From: Pseudomonadota bacterium
Lineage (GTDB): Bacteria > Pseudomonadota > Alphaproteobacteria > UBA9219 > RGZA01
Assembly: GCA_016195205.1 (NCBI GenBank)
Contig: JACQAB010000194.1
Coordinates: forward strand, 1-5,711
Direction of reading: 5' to 3'
Length of the DNA: 5,711 nt
Shown here: one piece after another, positions 1-5,711 of the stretch
Layout: each line of letters opens with the position of its first letter
Position numbering within the stretch: the first letter of the stretch is position 1
The notes under the pieces: model-generated
The model's input: only the letters and a program-made list of their open reading frames with translations
Told to the model about the DNA's origin: nothing
Database searches by the model: none
Made by a program: the position numbers and the translations under genes

Positions 1-760
1 CTATTTCGACAATTCCGAACTGGCTTCCATCAACACGCCCAGCGCGGAGGAACTGAAAATCCTTGAGCCGCTGCGCGGCAAACTGCCGGATCGCGTGTTT
101 ACCGAGGAATACGATCCGCCCAAAACCGACGGCAGCGGCAGCAATCGTGACAACATGCGCAAGGCGCTGGAACTGCTGGGCAAGGCGGGCTGGACGCTGA
201 AAAACAACGTGCTGGTGAACGCCAAGGGCGAGATGTTTCATTTTGAAATCCTGGTCGACAGCCCGGCGTTTGAGCGCTGGATCCAGCCCTTCATGCGCAA
301 TATGGAAAAAATCGGCATTAAAACCGACCTGCGCATCGTGGACAGCGCGCAATATCAGAACCGCATGAATGATTTTGACTTTGACATGATCGTGAACGTA
401 TTCGCACAATCGCTTTCCCCCGGGAACGAGCAATTGGATTTCTGGGGTTCCACGAAAGCCGACATCAAAGGCAGTCGCAACTTGTCGGGCGTGAAAAGCC
501 CCGCGGTGGACGAGCTGGTGGAGAGCGTGATCCACGCCAAAACCCGCGACGATCTGGTGAACCATGTGCGCGCGTTAGACCGCGCGCTGCTGTGGGGCTT
601 TTATGTCATCCCGCAATGGCACACCGATGTTTTCCGCATTGCCTACTGGGATATGTTCGGCGCTCCCGAGCAGAACCCGCCCTATGGCTTGCCGGTGGTG
701 GATGCCTGGTGGATCGACCCAGCCAAACAGGCCAAAATCAACGCCCATCGCTCGCGCTGA
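1..760 (+). CDS. yejA: Peptide ABC transporter substrate-binding protein, YejA type (C-terminal part)
   Basis: Open from the left edge (first full codon at base 2) to TGA at 758-760, giving 252 residues; E. coli YejA is about 600 residues, so roughly the last 40% is present. It is the periplasmic binding protein that captures oligopeptides and delivers them to YejBEF (SBP family 5, COG4166-like). Visible family hallmarks, numbered from the first visible residue, are YFDNSELAS at 1-9, DGSGSNRDN at 43-51, SPAFERW at 87-93, DSAQYQNR at 114-121, FDFDM at 125-129, QSLSPGNEQ at 136-144 followed by DFWGS, LLWGFYVIPQWH at 196-207 and RIAYWDMFG at 212-220. The signal peptide and N-lobe lie outside the window. 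The gene ends one base before the yejB start, so it is the upstream member of the same operon. No frameshift or lost motif is seen. The family call is sure; the exact peptide substrate cannot be read from this part. Confidence 0.95.
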   Translation, partial: YFDNSELASINTPSAEELKILEPLRGKLPDRVFTEEYDPPKTDGSGSNRDNMRKALELLGKAGWTLKNNVLVNAKGEMFHFEILVDSPAFERWIQPFMRNMEKIGIKTDLRIVDSAQYQNRMNDFDFDMIVNVFAQSLSPGNEQLDFWGSTKADIKGSRNLSGVKSPAVDELVESVIHAKTRDDLVNHVRALDRALLWGFYVIPQWHTDVFRIAYWDMFGAPEQNPPYGLPVVDAWWIDPAKQAKINAHRSR

Positions 761-761
761 C

Positions 762-1883
762 ATGCTCGCATATCTTACCCGCCGCCTTTTCCTCATCATT
801 CCCACCCTCTTCGGCATCATGGTGCTGAACTTTCTCATCGTGCAAGCCGCACCGGGCGGCCCGGTGGAACAGGTGATTGCGCGGCTGCAGGGCTTCGGCG
901 CCAATTCCACCCAGCGCATTGGCGGCGGAGGTGAAGAGAATTTGCAGAACCTCGCCCGCCCTGGCGAGCAAGCGGGCCTTGGCCAAGGCGCGCTGGCTTC
1001 CCGCTATAAGGGCGCGCAGGGGCTTGACCCCGAATTCATCAAAGAGCTGGAAGTGCAGTTCGGCTTCGACAAGCCGCTGTGGGAACGCTTCGTGATGATG
1101 ATGAAGAATTACGTGATGTTCGACTTCGGCAAAAGCTATTTCCGCGACCGGCGCGTGGTGGACCTGGTGCTGGAAAAAATGCCGGTGTCGATTTCCATCG
1201 GCGCCTGGACCACGCTGTTGATTTACCTAATCTCCATTCCGCTGGGCATTAAAAAAGCCGTGAAAGACGGCTCGCCCTTCGATATCTGGACCAGCGCGGT
1301 GATTATTATCGGCTACGCCATTCCCAGCTTCCTGTTCGCCGTGCTGCTGGTGGTGGTATTCGCCGGAGGGCGGTATTTTGACTGGTTCCCCCTGCGCGGG
1401 CTGGTATCCGACAACTGGGCCAATCTGGATTGGCCGCATAAAATTCTGGATTACCTGTGGCACATGGTGCTGCCGGTCACGGCGCTGGTGATCGGCGGCT
1501 TCGCCAGCCTGACGATGCTGACCAAGAATTCGTTTCTCGATGAAATCAACAAGCTTTACGTCACCGCGGCGCGCGCCAAAGGGATTTCGGAAAAACGCGT
1601 GCTGTATGGCCATGTGTTTCGCAACGCCATGCTGATTGTAATTGCCGGATTTCCGGCGGCGTTCATTTCCATCTTGTTCACCGGCTCGCTGCTGATTGAA
1701 GTGATTTTTTCACTGGATGGGTTAGGCCTGCTGGGTTTTGAATCAGCCATCAGCCGCGATTATCCGGTGATGTTCGGCACGCTTTATTTTTTCACGCTGC
1801 TGGGGCTGATCATGAACATCATCGGCGACATGACTTACACCCTTGTTGATCCGCGCATCGATTTCGAAAAACGTGACCAATAG
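762..1883 (+). CDS. yejB: Peptide ABC transporter permease, YejB type
   Basis: 373-residue inner-membrane permease, close to E. coli YejB (about 364). The frame is open further upstream to an ATG at 603, but ATG 762 is chosen because the protein then begins MLAYLTRRL, as the family does, and because the longer form would overlap yejA by over 150 bases. TM1 is at about 9-29 and is followed by the APGGPV motif at 30-35. A glycine-rich periplasmic loop at about 43-88 leads to LDPEFI and FGFDKP. Further membrane segments lie at about 144-163, 178-201, 232-253, 291-312 and 335-358. The cytoplasmic EAA loop that docks on YejF is at about 269-290 (AARAKGIS, with G274, then HVFRNAML). The C-terminus has YTLVDPRIDF. 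With YejE it forms the peptide channel. No Shine-Dalgarno sequence is visible before ATG 762; the yejA stop is one base away, so translational coupling is likely. The stop is TAG. Confidence 0.96.
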   Translation: MLAYLTRRLFLIIPTLFGIMVLNFLIVQAAPGGPVEQVIARLQGFGANSTQRIGGGGEENLQNLARPGEQAGLGQGALASRYKGAQGLDPEFIKELEVQFGFDKPLWERFVMMMKNYVMFDFGKSYFRDRRVVDLVLEKMPVSISIGAWTTLLIYLISIPLGIKKAVKDGSPFDIWTSAVIIIGYAIPSFLFAVLLVVVFAGGRYFDWFPLRGLVSDNWANLDWPHKILDYLWHMVLPVTALVIGGFASLTMLTKNSFLDEINKLYVTAARAKGISEKRVLYGHVFRNAMLIVIAGFPAAFISILFTGSLLIEVIFSLDGLGLLGFESAISRDYPVMFGTLYFFTLLGLIMNIIGDMTYTLVDPRIDFEKRDQ

Positions 1884-1886
1884 GAG
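1882..1886 (+). promoter_or_regulatory. Shine-Dalgarno site of the coiled-coil gene, overlapping the yejB stop
   Basis: AGGAG lies six bases before ATG 1893 and shares two bases with the TAG stop of yejB (1881-1883). It supports ATG 1893 as a real start and gives this gene its own ribosome entry, unlike yejB and yejE. Confidence 0.75.
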
Positions 1887-1892
1887 ATTGCC

Positions 1893-2657
1893 ATGAAACC
1901 GCTGTTTTTTGCCTTGCTTGTATTGTTGGCCTGCCCGGCCCTGGCGCAACAACCGCCCAGCATCTTGCAATTGAAGCACACCAAAGAAGAGGCTGAAGCC
2001 GACCCCTCGCTAGCCGCCCTTAGAGACAAGATGGAGAAAACATCCGCGGAAGAAAAAAGCCTGAAAGACCGTGAAAAAGAACTGAATCAGCAAAACACCG
2101 CCCTAACCGAACAATATTCGAAAGCTGCTAAAGACCATATGGGTAGCCGTGATGAGCAGATGGCCTTCATCCATAATTATCAGCAACAGTTCGATCAGAT
2201 GAACGCCGAGCTTCATACCCTGCACACCAAGATTCCGGCCGCCGCAAAAGCGGCTGAAAGCGCCCAGCACGACTTTAGCATCGCTGTATGGGAAAGAAGA
2301 ATTGATGATAAAAACTATGCCGTGTTTACTACCGCTGGCACGGAATGGGTGCCGGACAAGGAAGACCACACTCACATGAATCAATGGCTGATCTTGTATG
2401 ATGGGACGGAGAAAAAATACTATTTGGACACGCCGCAGAGCCTGGGGCTTTTCACCTATAACAATTGCAGGATGTGGGTGCATCCTGGCGAGTTGATGGC
2501 CCTGCGCAATCCGCTGCCCTCGGAAGAAAAAAACGGCGGGACCCCCACGCTGAAAATTGCAAACTATAGCCAGATCTTCTTCCCGGAGAGGGGCAAGCTG
2601 CAATCAACCTGCCCCTTCGGACAGATTCTTGAAAAACAAGCCGTGGAAAAAAAATAG
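1893..2657 (+). CDS. Unrecognised secreted coiled-coil protein inside the yej operon
   Basis: 254 residues; I do not recognise the family. Residues 1-18 look like a signal peptide: MK, a hydrophobic core PLFFALLVLLA, then ALA before QQ at 18/19, a classical signal peptidase I site. C14 within LLAC could instead be a weak lipobox. Residues about 30-125 are rich in Glu, Lys, Gln and Ala with spaced Leu/Met/Phe, predicting long helices or coiled coil (for example EKSLKDREKELNQQ from 54). Residues about 128-245 look globular and aromatic-rich (AVWERR, QWLILYDG, KKYYLDTP, MWVHPGE), with a cysteine pair C192 and C240 that could form a periplasmic disulfide. There is no membrane segment after the signal and no enzyme motif that I can name. 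It lies between yejB (9 bases) and yejE (6 bases) on the same strand with a good Shine-Dalgarno, so it is co-transcribed. G+C over 1981-2580 is about 50% by hand count, lower than its neighbours. It could be a periplasmic accessory to the importer or an unrelated insertion. That it is a real gene is well supported; its function is unknown. Confidence 0.85.
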   Translation: MKPLFFALLVLLACPALAQQPPSILQLKHTKEEAEADPSLAALRDKMEKTSAEEKSLKDREKELNQQNTALTEQYSKAAKDHMGSRDEQMAFIHNYQQQFDQMNAELHTLHTKIPAAAKAAESAQHDFSIAVWERRIDDKNYAVFTTAGTEWVPDKEDHTHMNQWLILYDGTEKKYYLDTPQSLGLFTYNNCRMWVHPGELMALRNPLPSEEKNGGTPTLKIANYSQIFFPERGKLQSTCPFGQILEKQAVEKK

Positions 2658-2663
2658 ACCGGC

Positions 2664-3704
2664 ATGGCGAAAACAGCCCGATCTCCCATCGCCGAGCGGC
2701 GCTGGCGTAATTTCAAGGCCAACCGGCGCGGTTGGGGCAGCCTGTGGGTGTTTGCCCTGCTGTTTTTTATCAGCCTGTTCGCCGATTTTATCGCCAATGA
2801 CCGGCCGCTGATCATCAGCTATGACCACCAGCTTTATTTTCCGGTGTTCCAGAATTATTCCGAAAAAACTTTTGGCGGTGAATTTGAAACCAACGCCGAT
2901 TATCGCGATCCGTTAGTGATGCAGAAAATCCGTGAAAAAGGTTGGGCGGTGTGGCCCATTATTCCCTACGGCTACAACACTATCAATTATAACTTACAGA
3001 TGCCCGCTCCCTCGCCACCCGCGATGGAAAACTGGCTGGGCACCGACGATCAGGGACGCGATGTGATGGCGCGGCTGATCTACGGCTTCCGCATTTCGGT
3101 GCTGTTCGGCCTGACGCTGACGCTGTTTTCCTCCATCCTCGGCGTGGCCGCGGGCGCGGTGCAGGGCTATTTCGGCGGGTGGATCGATCTTTCCTTCCAG
3201 CGCTTCATTGAAATCTGGTCGGGCATGCCGACTTTGTTTCTGTTGATCATCATGTCTTCCCTGGTGCAGCCCAATTTCTGGTGGCTGCTTATTCTATTGC
3301 TTCTGTTCAGCTGGATGCATCTGGTGGGTGTCGTGCGTGCCGAATTCCTGCGCACGCGCAATTTTGACTATGTGAAGGCCGCACGCGCCATGGGAGCCGA
3401 TAACGTCACCATCATGGTGCGGCATATTCTCCCCAACGCGCTGGTGGCCGCCCTTACTTATCTGCCTTTCGTGCTGAATGGCGCCATTACCACCCTTACC
3501 GCGCTTGATTTTCTGGGTTTTGGCCTGCCGCCCGGCTCGCCCTCTTTGGGTGAGCTGCTCAGCCAGGGAAAGAATAACCTGCAGGCGCCATGGCTGGGCA
3601 TTACCGCCTTCGTGGTGCTGGCGCTGATGCTGAGTTTATTGATTTTCATCGGCGAGGCCGTGCGCGATGCCTTCGACCCTCGTAAACAAGGAGGCAAGGC
3701 ATGA
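2664..3704 (+). CDS. yejE: Peptide ABC transporter permease, YejE type
   Basis: 346-residue inner-membrane permease (E. coli YejE about 341), partner of YejB. It starts MAKTARSPIAERRW; the cytoplasmic Arg-rich stretch RWRNFKANRRG at 13-23 is typical of the OppC/DppC-like N-terminal domain. TM1 is at about 25-44, followed by IANDRPL and a long periplasmic segment containing YFPVFQNYSE (58-67). The conserved ENWLGTDDQGRDV (122-134) precedes the transport domain, whose membrane segments lie at about 143-166, 186-201, 205-224, 258-280 and 311-330. The EAA loop is at about 239-260 (AARAMGAD with G244, then RHILPNAL). The C-terminus has GEAVRDAFDPRK. No Shine-Dalgarno is visible before ATG 2664, which lies six bases after the stop of the coiled-coil gene, so coupling to that gene is likely. 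It overlaps yejF by four bases (ATGA). Confidence 0.97.
   Translation: MAKTARSPIAERRWRNFKANRRGWGSLWVFALLFFISLFADFIANDRPLIISYDHQLYFPVFQNYSEKTFGGEFETNADYRDPLVMQKIREKGWAVWPIIPYGYNTINYNLQMPAPSPPAMENWLGTDDQGRDVMARLIYGFRISVLFGLTLTLFSSILGVAAGAVQGYFGGWIDLSFQRFIEIWSGMPTLFLLIIMSSLVQPNFWWLLILLLLFSWMHLVGVVRAEFLRTRNFDYVKAARAMGADNVTIMVRHILPNALVAALTYLPFVLNGAITTLTALDFLGFGLPPGSPSLGELLSQGKNNLQAPWLGITAFVVLALMLSLLIFIGEAVRDAFDPRKQGGKA
3688..3694 (+). promoter_or_regulatory. Strong Shine-Dalgarno site of yejF
   Basis: AAGGAGG within the last codons of yejE, six bases before ATG 3701. It is the best ribosome-binding site in the window and fixes the yejF start at the ATGA overlap. Confidence 0.85.
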
Positions 3705-5284
3705 GCCTGCTGGAAATCGACAATCTGCGCGTGGGGTTCCGTTCCGGCGGGAAGCTGGTGGAAGCCGTGCGCAGCGTGTCTTTCCAGATCAAGAAGGGCG
3801 AGGTGATGGCCCTGGTGGGCGAAAGCGGCTCGGGCAAATCAGTCACCGCGCTTTCGATCATGAAGCTATTGCCGGCTTCGGCGGAAATCAGCGGCAACAG
3901 CACCCGCTATGATGGAAAAGAAATACTTTCCATGCCGCTGCGCGACATCCGCCGGTTACGCGGCAACCGCATTACCATGATCTTTCAGGAACCGATGAGC
4001 ACGCTGAATCCCCTGCACACCGTGGAAAAGCAGGTGGCCGAGGTTATTCACGAGCATCAAAGCCTTACCCCCGCCGCCGCCCGCGCGCGGGTGCTGGAAC
4101 TGCTGGGGCTGGTGGGGCTGGAAGATCCGCCCAAATGGCTTACCCGCTATCCGCATGAACTTTCCGGTGGCCAGCGCCAGCGTGTGATGATCGCGGCGGC
4201 CCTGGCCAACAATCCTGACCTGCTGATCGCCGACGAACCCACCACGGCGCTGGACGTCACCATTCAGGCACAAATCTTGAAGCTGCTGAAAGACCTGCAA
4301 TCGCGCCTCGGTATGGCCATGCTGTTCATCACGCATGATCTGGCCATCGTGCGCCACATGGCCGACCGTGTTTGCGTGATGCGCCATGGCGAAATCGTGG
4401 AAGAGAACGACGTAAAAACCCTGTTCGCCTCGCCCAAGCATGAATACACGCGCGCGCTGCTGGCCGCCGAGCCCAAGGGCGAGGCCGCCCCGCCGCCTTC
4501 CGATGCCAAGCCGGTAATCAGCGCCGAGCATCTGAAGGTTTATTTCCCCATCAAAAAAGGCATCCTGCGCAACACGGTGGATTATGTGCGCGCGGTGGAT
4601 GATGTCAGCTTCAACCTGCGCGAAGGAGAAACCCTGGGCGTGGTGGGTGAAAGCGGGTCGGGCAAAACCACTTTGGGCTTTGCTACGCTGCGCCTGGTGA
4701 AGGCCACCGGCAACGTGGTGTTCCTGGGCGAAAATGTCCTGGCGATGAAACAGAAAGAATTGCGCCCCCTGCGCCAGCGCATGCAACTGGTGTTCCAAGA
4801 TCCCTATGGCAGCCTTAGCCCGCGCATGAGCGTGGGGGATATTATCGGCGAGGGCCTGCGCATCCATAAACGCGGCACGTCGGCTGAGCGCGAGGCCGCC
4901 ATCGCCTCTATTCTGGAAGAAGTGGGGCTGGAAGCCGGCATGCGCGAGCGTTTCCCCCATGAATTTTCGGGTGGGCAGCGCCAGCGCGTGGCCATTGCCC
5001 GGGCGCTGATTTTAAAACCGCACCTGGTGGTGCTGGATGAGCCGACCTCGGCGCTGGATCGCTCGGTTCAGGCGCAAATCATCACCCTGCTGCGCGACCT
5101 GCAGGCCAAATACCGCCTGGCTTACATTTTCATCAGCCATGATCTGCGCGTGGTGCGCGCCATGGCGCATGACATCCTTGTCATGAAGAACGGCAAGGTC
5201 GTGGAAAGCGGCACGGCGCACGAGGTTTTCACCAACCCGCGCGAAGAATACACAAAAAAGCTTCTGGCCGCGGCGCTGAGTTAA
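3701..5284 (+). CDS. yejF: Peptide ABC transporter ATP-binding protein with two NBDs, YejF type
   Basis: 527 residues (E. coli YejF about 529); a fused pair of ABC ATPase domains on the cytoplasmic face that powers peptide import through YejB and YejE. NBD1: Walker A GESGSGKS 40-47, Q-loop Q96 (IFQEP), signature LSGGQRQR 154-161, Walker B LLIADEP with catalytic E179, D-loop TALD, H-loop H212 (ITHD). An oligopeptide-family C-terminal tail (SPKHEYTRALLAA) follows at 244-256. A short Ala/Pro-rich linker at about 259-270 leads to NBD2: Walker A GESGSGKT 316-323, Q366 (VFQDP), signature FSGGQRQR 422-429, Walker B LVVLDEP with E447, H480 (ISHD), and a second tail NPREEYTKKLLAA at 512-524. Both sites keep all catalytic residues, so both are predicted active. 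The Phe in the second signature is usual for this family. The gene starts in the ATGA overlap with yejE behind a strong Shine-Dalgarno and ends at TAA, directly abutting the stop of the convergent gene. Confidence 0.97.
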   Translation: MSLLEIDNLRVGFRSGGKLVEAVRSVSFQIKKGEVMALVGESGSGKSVTALSIMKLLPASAEISGNSTRYDGKEILSMPLRDIRRLRGNRITMIFQEPMSTLNPLHTVEKQVAEVIHEHQSLTPAAARARVLELLGLVGLEDPPKWLTRYPHELSGGQRQRVMIAAALANNPDLLIADEPTTALDVTIQAQILKLLKDLQSRLGMAMLFITHDLAIVRHMADRVCVMRHGEIVEENDVKTLFASPKHEYTRALLAAEPKGEAAPPPSDAKPVISAEHLKVYFPIKKGILRNTVDYVRAVDDVSFNLREGETLGVVGESGSGKTTLGFATLRLVKATGNVVFLGENVLAMKQKELRPLRQRMQLVFQDPYGSLSPRMSVGDIIGEGLRIHKRGTSAEREAAIASILEEVGLEAGMRERFPHEFSGGQRQRVAIARALILKPHLVVLDEPTSALDRSVQAQIITLLRDLQAKYRLAYIFISHDLRVVRAMAHDILVMKNGKVVESGTAHEVFTNPREEYTKKLLAAALS

Positions 5285-5711
5285 TCAGGCGGGCGTGGCG
5301 GGCGTGGCCACCCTCAAAAAATGCGACCAGTGCGAGCTTGGCCGCCAGCTCTTACTGAAATTGACGGTGCCTTGAGCATGCTTGATGGTCAGCTTTCCCT
5401 TCCCGCCCATAACATTGTGGGTATATTCCCTTTCCGGCTTTCCTATGCCGCTGGCTTTATACCTTTCTTCAAAGGCCTGCAGTTCGGCAATGGCTTGGTC
5501 AAGAGAAACGCCCGGCAAAATGGTGTGAACAACGGGGTCAATTCGGTGCACGCCCTCAAGCGTATTCAACTCATAAATTCCCCGGGTGTAATGTAAGTCC
5601 ACGTTATACAAACCGTTTTCCGCCTCTTTAATTGCCAGCCAGTTCCTTTCGGTGGTTACACTCGTTTTATGGGTAAATCCTCTGTACTCAAAATTCTCCA
5701 CGGGTTGATAA
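5285..5711 (-). CDS. Unrecognised small protein, convergent with yejF (probably 5'-partial)
   Basis: On the - strand the frame is open from the right edge to TGA (5287-5285). A GTG at 5701-5699 could start a 138-residue protein, but the codons before it (Tyr-Gln-Pro) are also open and the ten visible upstream bases hold no Shine-Dalgarno, so the true start may lie beyond the window. The protein has no signal peptide or membrane segment in the visible part. Visible features are an aromatic-rich N-terminal half (NWLAIKEAENGLYNVDLHYT), a helix-like stretch SLDQAIAELQAFEERYKA near 66-83, a Gly/Lys-rich GGKGKLTIKH, and a C-terminal repeat ATPATPA. I recognise no family and propose no function. G+C is about 49% over 5341-5700 by hand count, lower than yejF. 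It is not part of the yej transcript. Coding is supported by a long open frame without the Arg/Ala/His-rich look of shadow frames and by stop placement exactly against yejF. Confidence 0.7.
   Translation of the reverse strand, partial: YQPVENFEYRGFTHKTSVTTERNWLAIKEAENGLYNVDLHYTRGIYELNTLEGVHRIDPVVHTILPGVSLDQAIAELQAFEERYKASGIGKPEREYTHNVMGGKGKLTIKHAQGTVNFSKSWRPSSHWSHFLRVATPATPA
5288..5305. repeat. Two tandem copies of a 9-bp unit
   Basis: GGCGGGCGT occurs twice head to tail at 5288-5296 and 5297-5305. Read on the - strand it encodes the terminal ATPATPA of the convergent protein, so it probably reflects a small in-frame duplication at that gene's 3' end. Confidence 0.7.

Noticed and set aside
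603..761. Extended yejB start at ATG 603
   Set aside because: It would overlap the conserved C-terminus of yejA by over 150 bases, and the added residues do not resemble the family; ATG 762 gives the expected N-terminus.
2103..2603. A 166-codon open frame on the - strand opposite the coiled-coil gene
   Set aside because: The + strand gene has a Shine-Dalgarno, a signal peptide and operon spacing; the antisense frame has none of these and looks like a shadow.
3956..4960. A 334-codon open frame on the - strand opposite yejF
   Set aside because: It is antisense to conserved ATPase motifs, has a His/Gln/Ala-rich shadow composition and shows no recognisable domain. Long antisense frames are common under high-G+C genes.
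3815..5000. Repeated stretches in yejF (Walker A and signature regions)
   Set aside because: They are explained by the two homologous ATPase domains and are not a separate repeat element.
5276..5288. Possible terminator hairpin CTGA-gttaa-TCAG at the yejF end
   Set aside because: The stem is only four pairs with no T run after it on either strand; too weak to call.
5304..5311. Palindrome GTGGCCAC
   Set aside because: An eight-base palindrome inside a coding region with no loop and no second copy; expected by chance in G+C-rich DNA.
2386..5660. Faint likeness between the coiled-coil protein's WLILYDG region and the WLAIKEAENG region of the convergent protein
   Set aside because: Only a few aromatic and Leu positions agree by eye; not enough to suggest homology or duplication.

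Overview
The window looks like one transcription unit of a Gram-negative bacterium: a peptide ABC importer of the YejABEF type (peptide/nickel, Opp/Dpp-like family). The conserved wording of the proteins, a roughly 57-63% G+C content in the transporter genes, and the tight ABEF order fit a proteobacterium. An alphaproteobacterium is my best guess, but this is inferred from general resemblance and not from a search. 

Layout, left to right on the + strand: the C-terminal 252 codons of the periplasmic binding protein yejA (1-760, cut by the window edge); the inner-membrane permease yejB (762-1883, one base after the yejA stop); an unrecognised secreted coiled-coil protein (1893-2657) sitting between the two permease genes; the second permease yejE (2664-3704); and the double-domain ATPase yejF (3701-5284, ATGA overlap with yejE). 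On the - strand an unrecognised small protein gene (5285-5711, probably running off the right edge) converges on yejF, with no base between the two stop codons. 

How they work together: YejA captures a peptide in the periplasm, YejB and YejE form the membrane channel, and YejF with its two nucleotide-binding domains powers import. In known bacteria this system takes up peptides, including microcin C in E. coli, and peptidoglycan-derived peptides in some alphaproteobacteria. The gene between yejB and yejE is the main non-canonical element. It has a signal peptide, a long helical/coiled-coil stretch and a C-terminal globular part with two cysteines. It also has a better Shine-Dalgarno sequence than yejB or yejE, and a lower G+C content (about 50% by hand count). 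It is a candidate periplasmic accessory factor of the transporter, or a later insertion into the operon. 

There is no gene-free stretch longer than a few bases, and I see no promoter, terminator, RNA gene, mobile element or CRISPR array.
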